A stretch of 5,193 nt of DNA, from positions 1 through 5,193 of the forward strand of contig CANHMJ010000098.1 of assembly GCA_947461805.1 (NCBI GenBank), given 5' to 3'. This document shows positions 1-5,193 of the stretch, piece after piece. The first letter of the stretch is position 1. The number at the start of each line of letters is the position of its first letter. The position numbers and the translations under genes were made by a program. This stretch comes from Burkholderiaceae bacterium (GTDB lineage Bacteria; Pseudomonadota; Gammaproteobacteria; Burkholderiales; Burkholderiaceae). The notes below the pieces were generated by a model. That model saw only the letters and a list, made by a program, of their open reading frames with translations, did no database searches and was not told where the DNA came from.

Positions 1-1050
1 AAAAATAGGCTTTTCCCCCTGAGTTTAGCGGCAGAAGGCAGTTGCACGATTGGTGGAAATTTAGCCACCAATGCAGGCGGAGTTCAAGTTCTTCGATATG
101 GGAATATGCGAGACCTCACTCTAGGTCTTGAAGTAGTTACCGCAAACGGTGATATCTGGAATGGGCTACGCGGCCTTCGAAAAGACAATACAGGCTATTC
201 ACTAAAAGATCTCTTTATTGGATCGGAAGGTACGCTTGGCATCATTACTGCCGCCACCTTAAAAGTCTTCCCATTACCCAAAACCAAGATCACCGTGTTT
301 GTAAAGGTGAATGATGTTGCATCCAGTATTGCCCTGTTACAGCAAGTGCAAAAAGTCTGCAGCGCCGACTTAACCGCATTTGAATTGATCTCAAACCGAG
401 CAATTGAATTGGTATCTAATCGATTTATGTTGGCTCAGCAGCTATTGCAAGATCAGGCAAATTGGACTGTTTTAATCGAGCTCTCCAGTATGGAGTCGGA
501 AGAAAAGATTAGGTTAGATCTTCAAAATCTATTGATGGACGCCATGGATTCTAAGCTGGTTTTAGATGCCATTGTGGCGGATTCTATTCAGCAATCCAAA
601 ACAATGTGGGGAATTCGGGAAACTATCCCAGAGGCTCAGCTCCAACTTGGAAATGTCATAAAACATGACATTTCTCTCCCGATTTCAGAGTTAAGTAACT
701 TTATCCAAACTACGGATGCAAAGTTAAAAAAATCTTGGCCCGATATTGAAATTATTGTCTTTGGTCATGTAGGAGATGGTAATCTGCATTACAACATAGT
801 AGGCATGAATCTGGAAATATCTGCACTCTTAGAAAATAGACGGGGCGATATAAATCAGCTAGTGCATGACCAGGTGTATCTGCATAATGGATCTTTTTCG
901 GCTGAACATGGCATTGGACAGGCGAAGGTAACCGAACTAATCGAGCGTAAATCTTCTGTTGAAATGGCCTTAATGAGGGCTATTAAAAAAAGCTTAGATC
1001 CACTTACCATCATGAATCCCAACAAAATATTTTTACAAGATCCTGACTAG
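1..1050 (+). CDS. FAD-binding oxidoreductase, D-2-hydroxyglutarate dehydrogenase-like (5' partial)
   Basis: The open frame enters from the left edge (codon 1 at base 1) and ends at TAG 1048-1050, giving 349 visible residues. The family is usually about 460-480 residues, so roughly the first 120 are missing; the ATG at 106 is internal. The family oxidises a 2-hydroxyacid to a 2-oxoacid with FAD and passes electrons to a carrier. Seen: the end of the PCMH-type FAD domain (GNLATNAGG, KDNTGYSLKDLFIGSEGTLG), then the FAD-oxidase C domain with KHDISLP, FGHVGDGNLHYN and SAEHGIG. H256, H263 and E302 (visible numbering) match the metal ligands of D-2-hydroxyglutarate dehydrogenase, and R206 and K221 match substrate-binding residues as I remember them. 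P210 stands where the human enzyme has a substrate-contacting Thr, so the exact substrate is open; D-lactate or glycolate are alternatives. The 3' end overlaps the convergent TauE gene by 18 bp. Confidence 0.88.
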   Translation, partial: KNRLFPLSLAAEGSCTIGGNLATNAGGVQVLRYGNMRDLTLGLEVVTANGDIWNGLRGLRKDNTGYSLKDLFIGSEGTLGIITAATLKVFPLPKTKITVFVKVNDVASSIALLQQVQKVCSADLTAFELISNRAIELVSNRFMLAQQLLQDQANWTVLIELSSMESEEKIRLDLQNLLMDAMDSKLVLDAIVADSIQQSKTMWGIRETIPEAQLQLGNVIKHDISLPISELSNFIQTTDAKLKKSWPDIEIIVFGHVGDGNLHYNIVGMNLEISALLENRRGDINQLVHDQVYLHNGSFSAEHGIGQAKVTELIERKSSVEMALMRAIKKSLDPLTIMNPNKIFLQDPD

Positions 1051-1803
1051 CTTTGGCACTTCCTTCAGCAATAGCATTGATCCTGAAAAAAGCAAAATGC
1101 TTCCATAGATACTGAGAATCTTTGAACTACTTAATTTGCTATGCACTTTTGAGCCAGCCCATAATCCAAAAATCATTGGTAAAAGCATGCAAATGGCCAA
1201 CACCATGACGTCTAAATGCAAAAGTAATTCAGATACAAGCATGAATACAAATCGCATCACCGTCAAAATTAAAATTGCAAAAGCCATGGTTGTCCTCAGC
1301 ATGCGAGGATCCCTCATGCGCATTTCCAGATAGGATGCATAAATTGCACCCCCGGTAGCAAATAATGCCGTAAAGATGCCGCCAAAAAATCCAAAAGGCA
1401 TTGCCCACCATTTAGAAATAGGGGTCCGAAGTTCTACTTTTTTCTTCGTTAGCACCCTGATTCCATTCGCACCGGCAAATATTCCGAGAATAATCAGCAA
1501 GGGTTCGCTTGGTGCGTTAATCAATAAGGTAATGCCAATCACCATACCTACTACGGTAAACGGAAACAACCAAAGCAGTTCTTTTTTATCCGCCTCGTTA
1601 GAGGATTTCCGACCCAAATAAAAAGAAGCGCAAATATCCATTAGAACCATCATGGGAACTACCGTTGTTAATGGAAAGAGTTGAACCAATAAAGGTACAG
1701 CAACGATAGATGAACCAAATCCAGAGACGCCAAATATAAAATAGGCGCAAAAGATAATGAGAACCGCAAGTGTTAGCGGTATGGGCTGAAGGATTTCTAG
1801 AAT
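1033..1803 (-). CDS. TauE/SafE-family membrane transporter, probable ATT start
   Basis: This is an integral membrane protein of the TauE/SafE (sulfite exporter/permease) family; members export small anions such as sulfite or organic acids. The frame is open from the stop codon at 1809-1807. It encodes a first membrane segment (LAVLIIFCAYFIFGVSGFG) with the family motif GVSGFGSS and then AVPLL. A second motif copy, FFGGIFTALFATGG, lies near residues 139-152. About eight hydrophobic segments are visible. The first in-frame conventional start, TTG at 1689, would delete the first segment and motif. Starting at ATT 1803-1801 gives 256 residues, the usual family length, with AGAAGG six nt upstream. 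An ATG at 1832-1830 overlaps the flavoprotein stop but is in another frame and stops after 11 codons; a one-base error could join it to this gene. It is last in the operon and its substrate is unknown; a dicarboxylate or related anion is inferred from the neighbours. Confidence 0.8.
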   Translation of the reverse strand: MLEILQPIPLTLAVLIIFCAYFIFGVSGFGSSIVAVPLLVQLFPLTTVVPMMVLMDICASFYLGRKSSNEADKKELLWLFPFTVVGMVIGITLLINAPSEPLLIILGIFAGANGIRVLTKKKVELRTPISKWWAMPFGFFGGIFTALFATGGAIYASYLEMRMRDPRMLRTTMAFAILILTVMRFVFMLVSELLLHLDVMVLAICMLLPMIFGLWAGSKVHSKLSSSKILSIYGSILLFSGSMLLLKEVPKLVRIL

Positions 1804-1809
1804 AATTTA

Positions 1810-1815
1810 CCTTCT
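1810..1815 (-). promoter_or_regulatory. Ribosome binding site AGAAGG for the TauE/SafE gene
   Basis: On the minus strand AGAAGG lies six nt before the ATT at 1803-1801 and three nt before the ATT at 1806-1804. It is the reason for preferring the ATT at 1803 as start. No ATG, GTG or TTG sits at a suitable distance in the TauE frame. Confidence 0.45.
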
Positions 1816-1829
1816 GCGTATTGAGTGGG

Positions 1830-1846
1830 CATTAAACCAATTCCTC
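1830..1846 (-). promoter_or_regulatory. GAGGAA plus overlapping TAATG at the flavoprotein-TauE junction
   Basis: GAGGAA (1846-1841), inside the end of the flavoprotein gene, is eight nt before an ATG (1832-1830) that shares its first base with the last base of the flavoprotein TAA stop. This is the usual form of a translational coupling site. Its reading frame encodes only MPTQYAEGKLF before TAG at 1799-1797 and differs from the TauE frame by one base. It is either the true TauE start behind a frameshift or a leader start that feeds ribosomes to the ATT codon. Confidence 0.45.
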
Positions 1847-3568
1847 AACCAGAATAGTTTCGCCTGGCTTTACGCGGTTAAACAATACAGGTCTATTTTC
1901 AATCATCAACTGCGCATTCAATAGCCTCACCGCAGTAAAGTAAGAGGTTTCTAATTCGCCGGGCTCGGGAAAGTCTTCACGGTAATGGGCGCCGCGCGAA
2001 TTCTCACGGGCAATCGCAGCCTCAGTAACCGATTTGCTCACCAAAATCAGATTGCGTAAATTCATCCAATCCTGCCATGTCAAGTTGTATGCGCGCTGCA
2101 AATCACCAACGCCCATCTGGTTCAGAGAGCGATCCAAGTCATCCAATTTTGTACGGGCCCGCTGCAAGCTTTCTTGGGTACGTGAAATACCAACGTCATC
2201 CCACATCACCTCAGCTAGCGCATCGCGTATTTGCTCAATATCGCCCGGTGCACGCTTTAGCGGCGCCTCATGGGCCTCGATGCTGGCCGCCACTTCCGCC
2301 ATATTGCACTCCGCCAAAGGTTGATTTACAACCCACTTGGCCATGACATCGCCGGCAATGCCACCAAACACCGTAGAGTTAGCTACACCATTACCGCCTA
2401 AGCGATTAGCGCCATGCACTCCGCCCGTATCTTCACCCGCTGCAAATAGTCCCGGCAAATCGGTGCTGCAATCTGGCTTAAATACTAGGCCTCCCATCAT
2501 GTAATGGGCAGTTGGAACTACCTCAACCATTTCTTCGGCTAAGTTAAATCCACTATCGGCACAGCGCTCAACCATTCCTTTAAACAGTTTCCGCACGGTA
2601 TCTGGTCCGAGGTGACTCATCTGAATGTAGACGCCGCCATTTGGCGTTGCGCGTCCTGCCCGAATCTCAGAATTAATTGAACGCGACACGATATCACGCG
2701 TTGCACGCTCGTTGCGCGAATCGTAGTTACCCATAAAGCGCTCTTTATTGCCATTCAGCAAATATCCACCTGCGCCACGCAAACCTTCCTCAAGAACGGT
2801 ACCGGTCATACGCGTTCCAGGACCAGCCAATAGGCCCGTTGGATGAAACTGCACCATCTCCATATCGCGTAATACCAAACCAGCTCGCAGTGCCATCGCA
2901 AGGCCATCGCAACTCTTATCACCCGATGGGGTGTGGTACTTGTACATGGTTGGGCCACCGCCGGTGGCAAGCAATACCGCCTTAGCACGCACCAACGTAA
3001 ATTCACCATTCTGCATATCCAGCATTAAAACGCCTGCCAGTGATTTGCCGTCTGCGCTATGAATCAACTCCACGGCACGGAATTCCTCAAGGCGGTGGAT
3101 GCCGCGTGCCCATACCTGCTCAGCCAAACGATTAATAATTTCAATGCCGGTTAAGTCACCTTTGTGCACAGTGCGATCAAAAGTCTGTCCTGCGAACGCC
3201 TTTTGGTGAATCGTGCCATCGGGATTGCGATCAAAAAAGCATCCCAGCTCATTCTCAAGCTCTCGAATACGTTCAACTGAAATGCTCGCTAGGGTCCATG
3301 CTAAATCCTGATCGCATAACCATTTACCGCCCTCGATGGTATCCATAAAATGGCGCTCTACCGAGTCTCCTTCTGCCAAGGCGACGTTATACCCGCCCTG
3401 AACCATGCGCGTACAGCCGCATTTACCTAAAAGGCCTTTAACCGCAATCGTAATGTGCAAATTGGGGTTGGTTTGATGCGCATGCAGAGCCGCAAAAAGA
3501 CCTGCTCCGCCGGAACCCAAAATTAAGATATCGGTTTCAAGGGTTTTTATATTGAGGGGTGCATTCAT
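1832..3568 (-). CDS. Fumarate reductase/succinate dehydrogenase-type flavoprotein, stand-alone
   Basis: This 578-residue flavoprotein belongs to the SdhA/FrdA/NadB family. Seen: the N-terminal FAD dinucleotide-binding motif GSGGAG (18-23), ATGGG (201-205), FHPTG (241-245), EEGLRGAGG (260-268), TRD (290-292), AHYMMGG (354-360), AAGEDTGGVHGANRLGGN (376-393) and a C-terminal SDH-like tail with ENSRGAHYRED. H242, E261, R291, H355 and R389 match the dicarboxylate-binding and proton-transfer residues of succinate dehydrogenase and fumarate reductase, so a fumarate/succinate-like substrate is likely. The histidine that covalently binds FAD in SdhA/FrdA is replaced by C52 (sequence GCTRMVQGG), so FAD is probably non-covalent, as in NadB. 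There is no twin-arginine or secretion signal, which suggests a cytoplasmic protein. The start ATG overlaps the stop of the beta subunit (ATGA), with AGGA eight nt upstream. No SdhB, SdhC or SdhD partner is next to it, so the electron carrier is unknown. L-aspartate oxidase is less likely given the context. Confidence 0.85.
   Translation of the reverse strand: MNAPLNIKTLETDILILGSGGAGLFAALHAHQTNPNLHITIAVKGLLGKCGCTRMVQGGYNVALAEGDSVERHFMDTIEGGKWLCDQDLAWTLASISVERIRELENELGCFFDRNPDGTIHQKAFAGQTFDRTVHKGDLTGIEIINRLAEQVWARGIHRLEEFRAVELIHSADGKSLAGVLMLDMQNGEFTLVRAKAVLLATGGGPTMYKYHTPSGDKSCDGLAMALRAGLVLRDMEMVQFHPTGLLAGPGTRMTGTVLEEGLRGAGGYLLNGNKERFMGNYDSRNERATRDIVSRSINSEIRAGRATPNGGVYIQMSHLGPDTVRKLFKGMVERCADSGFNLAEEMVEVVPTAHYMMGGLVFKPDCSTDLPGLFAAGEDTGGVHGANRLGGNGVANSTVFGGIAGDVMAKWVVNQPLAECNMAEVAASIEAHEAPLKRAPGDIEQIRDALAEVMWDDVGISRTQESLQRARTKLDDLDRSLNQMGVGDLQRAYNLTWQDWMNLRNLILVSKSVTEAAIARENSRGAHYREDFPEPGELETSYFTAVRLLNAQLMIENRPVLFNRVKPGETILVEELV
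3565..3568 (-). other. ATGA start/stop overlap, hydro-lyase beta to flavoprotein
   Basis: The TGA stop of the beta subunit (3567-3565) and the ATG of the flavoprotein (3568-3566) share four bases. AGGA at 3580-3577 is eight nt upstream. This is a classic translational coupling junction and suggests that the two proteins are made in linked amounts. Confidence 0.85.
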
Positions 3569-4176
3569 GATTCGATTCCTAAGCTTTTGAGTACATCAAC
3601 CTTGTTTCGCGCAACATCACTTTTGACTTCCTGATAGATGCTGCCACCATGGCTATCCATCGCCACCAACAACGGGCCAAAATCATGGATCTTGAAACGC
3701 CATAACGACTCTGGATTAAGGTCATCCATATCGACGTCTTCGATTTGTTCAATCCAAGTGGTTTCGAGAGCGGCCGTGCCGCCAATAATTGCTAAGTAAA
3801 CACCGCCAAGCTCTGCAAATGCCTTAGAGGAGCCTTCACGCATTCCGCCTTTACCCACGATCATGCGTACGCCATTCTGAGTCATTAGTGGCTGGGTAAA
3901 GCGTTCCATGCGATCGGATGTCGTTGTGCCGATGCAAATGGGCTCGTACCCCGCTGGAAATTCAGCGCTGACTGCTACCTTACGCACATTTGGAGCAGTA
4001 TGAATGACGGCGTGGCCAGTCAAATCAAATTTAGTCTTGCGACCGTGATCAAACATATGAATCTGGGTTGCGTCACGAATACCAAAAAGGGTGTTTTGCA
4101 GCGTTACCGTATCGTTGATTTTTAAGCGGCGGATATCCGCTTCGCTTACAGGGGTGGGTAAATAGTAATGTGCCAT
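3565..4176 (-). CDS. Class I fumarate/L(+)-tartrate-type hydro-lyase, beta subunit
   Basis: This 203-residue protein corresponds to the C-terminal (fumarase C-terminal) domain of class I hydro-lyases and to TtdB, which is about 200 residues. With the alpha subunit it would reversibly hydrate an unsaturated dicarboxylate or dehydrate a 2-hydroxydicarboxylate. Seen: IRD (33-35), GTTTSDRM (83-90), VGKGGM (107-112) and, near the end, PESLWRFKIHDFGPLLVAMD, which resembles E. coli TtdB closely. R34, T85, T86, R89 and K109 match substrate-contacting residues of class I fumarases as I recall them, T85 aligning with the proposed catalytic Thr. Three usually conserved positions differ: Q38 where RDxxH has His, A61 where the HAGP motif has Gly, and T84 where GPTTS has Pro. 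The start ATG lies eight nt after the alpha stop, and its AGGA overlaps that stop codon. Fumarate, tartrate or a substituted analogue are all possible, so no gene symbol is given. Confidence 0.85.
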   Translation of the reverse strand: MAHYYLPTPVSEADIRRLKINDTVTLQNTLFGIRDATQIHMFDHGRKTKFDLTGHAVIHTAPNVRKVAVSAEFPAGYEPICIGTTTSDRMERFTQPLMTQNGVRMIVGKGGMREGSSKAFAELGGVYLAIIGGTAALETTWIEQIEDVDMDDLNPESLWRFKIHDFGPLLVAMDSHGGSIYQEVKSDVARNKVDVLKSLGIES

Positions 4177-4182
4177 TGCTCT

Positions 4183-4186
4183 TCCT
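4183..4186 (-). promoter_or_regulatory. Ribosome binding site AGGA of the beta subunit
   Basis: AGGA (4186-4183) overlaps the TAG stop of the alpha subunit (4187-4185) and lies six nt before the beta ATG. This close junction fits coupled translation of the two subunits. Confidence 0.6.
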
Positions 4187-5060
4187 AAAATCCGTACTCA
4201 ACACCATGGGGCGTAAAGGTGGCACGTGCGCGCCTTGCCGAATGGCATTGCATATTGACCGCTACCGGATTCATCGTAATGTGGGTTGCGGCCAATTCGA
4301 CATGAACTGCAAACGCAGTACCATCACCGCCTAAGCCTTGCGGCCCAATGCCAAGGCGGTTAACCGCTGCACTCAGTTCTTGCTCAAGTTTTGCGCCCTC
4401 GGCATCGGCACAGGCGCTCCCAATTGGGCGGGTAGCAGCGCGCTTGGCCATCGCTACACACTGATCAGATGTTCCGCCAACGCCGACACCAACGATGGTT
4501 GGCGGGCAGGTTTTTCCACCCGATGCAACAACACTCTCAATTACAAATGCTTTAACACCTAAAATACCTTCCGCAGGAATAGCCATCTTCAGATAGGAGT
4601 TGTTCTCTGAACCGCTCCCCTTGGGAATCATTTCGATCTCAACCACCTCATTGTCAGAACTGAAATCAAGGTGTATTGCCGGCATATCAATGCCGCAGGA
4701 GGTATGGTTATTCTTGCGGGTGATGGGATGCACCACCGAAGAGCGGAGTGGATACTCCGTAGTAGCCCGTTCACACCCTTTGCGAATGGCGGCTTTCAAT
4801 GCCATGCCATCGAATTCAACATTACGGCCAATCTTGACGTTATAGATCGGCAGCCCCGTATCCTGGCACAGTAAATTATCTTCTCGCTCTGCTACGGCGA
4901 TGTTTGTCACCATGGTCTGCAAAACAACCTGAGCGCGTTGATCCGTTTCAGAGCGATTCAAACGGTCGATGCCTTGCTTTACGTCGTCTGGCAATTTTTT
5001 TAATGCACGGATGTAAAGCTCCTTGCATGCCTCTTCTACTAAGTTCATCTGTAGCTGCAT
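4185..5060 (-). CDS. Class I fumarate/L(+)-tartrate-type hydro-lyase, alpha subunit (iron-sulfur)
   Basis: This 291-residue protein corresponds to the N-terminal domain of class I iron-sulfur fumarases and to TtdA (about 300 residues). It carries the [4Fe-4S] cluster that activates the substrate hydroxyl. Seen: CQDTG (65-69), PLR (104-106), PKGSGSENNS (146-155), CPP (185-187), RPIGS (211-215), GIGPQGLGG (237-245) and MQCHSARRA (270-278). C65, C185 and C272 have nearly the spacing of the three cluster cysteines of class I fumarases. D67 and H260 match the proposed catalytic Asp and an active-site His. The sequence is intact with no missing key residue. GGGAG four nt before the ATG is a short but usable spacing; the next ATG, four codons in, lacks a good site. 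It follows the upstream membrane gene by 11 nt and precedes beta by 8 nt. Sequence alone does not separate fumarase from tartrate dehydratase or mesaconase. Confidence 0.88.
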   Translation of the reverse strand: MQLQMNLVEEACKELYIRALKKLPDDVKQGIDRLNRSETDQRAQVVLQTMVTNIAVAEREDNLLCQDTGLPIYNVKIGRNVEFDGMALKAAIRKGCERATTEYPLRSSVVHPITRKNNHTSCGIDMPAIHLDFSSDNEVVEIEMIPKGSGSENNSYLKMAIPAEGILGVKAFVIESVVASGGKTCPPTIVGVGVGGTSDQCVAMAKRAATRPIGSACADAEGAKLEQELSAAVNRLGIGPQGLGGDGTAFAVHVELAATHITMNPVAVNMQCHSARRARATFTPHGVEYGF

Positions 5061-5071
5061 ATTGCTCCCAA

Positions 5072-5193
5072 TTAGCCTGCTAAGGCTAAAAATAAAAGGC
5101 CAGAAATAATCGAGAGAACGATGGCCGCCTGAATCCAGCCCTTACGTAATCCACGCCATGTTCCAAACTCAATCATGAGGAGGCGAACCCCGC
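5072..5193 (-). CDS. C-terminal end of a probable membrane protein (5' partial)
   Basis: The last 39 codons of a minus-strand gene enter from the right edge and end at TAA 5074-5072. After a basic stretch with GTWRGLRKGW, the residues IQAAIVLSIISGLLFLALAG form one hydrophobic segment that ends the protein, typical of the last membrane helix of a permease. The other two minus-strand frames are closed early in this stretch. Its stop is only 11 nt from the alpha-subunit ATG, so it is very likely in the same operon. A dicarboxylate or other organic-acid transporter is a reasonable guess from context, but the visible part does not identify a family. A short gene starting at the ATG at 5176-5174 cannot be excluded. 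Confidence 0.6.
   Translation of the reverse strand, partial: GVRLLMIEFGTWRGLRKGWIQAAIVLSIISGLLFLALAG

Noticed and set aside
1039..1086. Direct repeat GATCCTGA at 1039-1046 and 1079-1086
   Set aside because: It is eight bases only, falls within coding sequence and has no mobile-element context, so chance is the best explanation.
1136..1621. Plus-strand and minus-strand open frames inside the TauE gene (1136-1333, 1229-1411, 1376-1621)
   Set aside because: They overlap a recognised membrane-protein frame, have no recognisable motifs and read as frame shadows.
1797..1811. Programmed -1 ribosomal frameshift joining the ATG at 1832 to the TauE frame
   Set aside because: The shift direction needed is -1, but the sequence GGT AAA TTA TTC TAG does not fit the X XXY YYZ slippery pattern and I see no clear downstream stem-loop; ATT initiation or a sequence error is simpler.
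2034..2346. Two plus-strand open frames opposite the end of the flavoprotein gene
   Set aside because: They lie antisense to strongly conserved flavoprotein sequence and their translations show no family features.
2806..3009. Minus-strand open frame inside the flavoprotein gene
   Set aside because: It is an alternative frame of the conserved FAD-binding and HPTG regions with no motifs of its own.
3579..3785. Minus-strand open frame inside the beta-subunit gene
   Set aside because: It is an alternative frame across the conserved PESLW-FGPLLV region and has no independent support.
4338..4874. Plus-strand open frames opposite the alpha-subunit gene
   Set aside because: They lie antisense to the CPP and GSGSEN motif regions and are rich in residues typical of frame shadows.
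3565..5060. Calling the hydro-lyase genes ttdA and ttdB, or fumA
   Set aside because: The two-subunit layout and the beta C-terminus resemble TtdAB, but fumarases and related hydro-lyases share these features and the pocket residues differ, so a specific symbol is not justified.

Overview
The window looks like a piece of a proteobacterial chromosome, most plausibly a betaproteobacterium of the Burkholderiaceae (a Polynucleobacter-like genome would fit). This placement rests on protein character, tight gene packing and moderate GC, not on any marker gene, so it is tentative. There are no RNA genes, CRISPR arrays, insertion sequences or clear terminators.

Layout. The plus strand carries one gene, cut at the left edge: the C-terminal three quarters of an FAD-linked 2-hydroxyacid dehydrogenase most like D-2-hydroxyglutarate dehydrogenase (1-1050). 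Everything else is on the minus strand and reads right to left as one tightly packed string. It starts with the C-terminal tail of a membrane protein (cut at the right edge, stop at 5072). Next come the alpha and beta subunits of a two-subunit class I (iron-sulfur) fumarate/tartrate-type hydro-lyase (5060-4185 and 4176-3565). Then follow a fumarate reductase/succinate dehydrogenase-type flavoprotein (3568-1832) and a TauE/SafE-family membrane transporter (about 1803-1033). Junctions are 11 nt, 8 nt, a 4-nt ATGA overlap, and a TAATG/28-nt junction. The string is therefore almost certainly one operon whose promoter lies beyond the right edge. It meets the plus-strand gene tail to tail with an 18-bp overlap.

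Function. A hydro-lyase that interconverts an unsaturated dicarboxylate and a 2-hydroxy dicarboxylate is translated together with a flavoprotein that has the fumarate/succinate active-site residues. Membrane proteins encoded on both sides may move substrates or products. This suggests a self-contained module for a C4-type dicarboxylate (fumarate, tartrate or a substituted analogue). No iron-sulfur or membrane-anchor subunit of a succinate dehydrogenase complex lies between or directly beside these genes, and the flavoprotein lacks the histidine that covalently holds FAD in true SdhA/FrdA. The module is therefore not an ordinary respiratory complex II. Three usually conserved positions in the beta subunit are also changed, so the substrate may not be plain fumarate.

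The main annotation problem is the start of the TauE/SafE gene. Its reading frame clearly includes the family's first membrane segment, but no ATG, GTG or TTG lies upstream of that segment in frame. It either starts at a rare ATT codon with a well-placed ribosome binding site, or carries a one-base frameshift just after an ATG that overlaps the flavoprotein stop codon.
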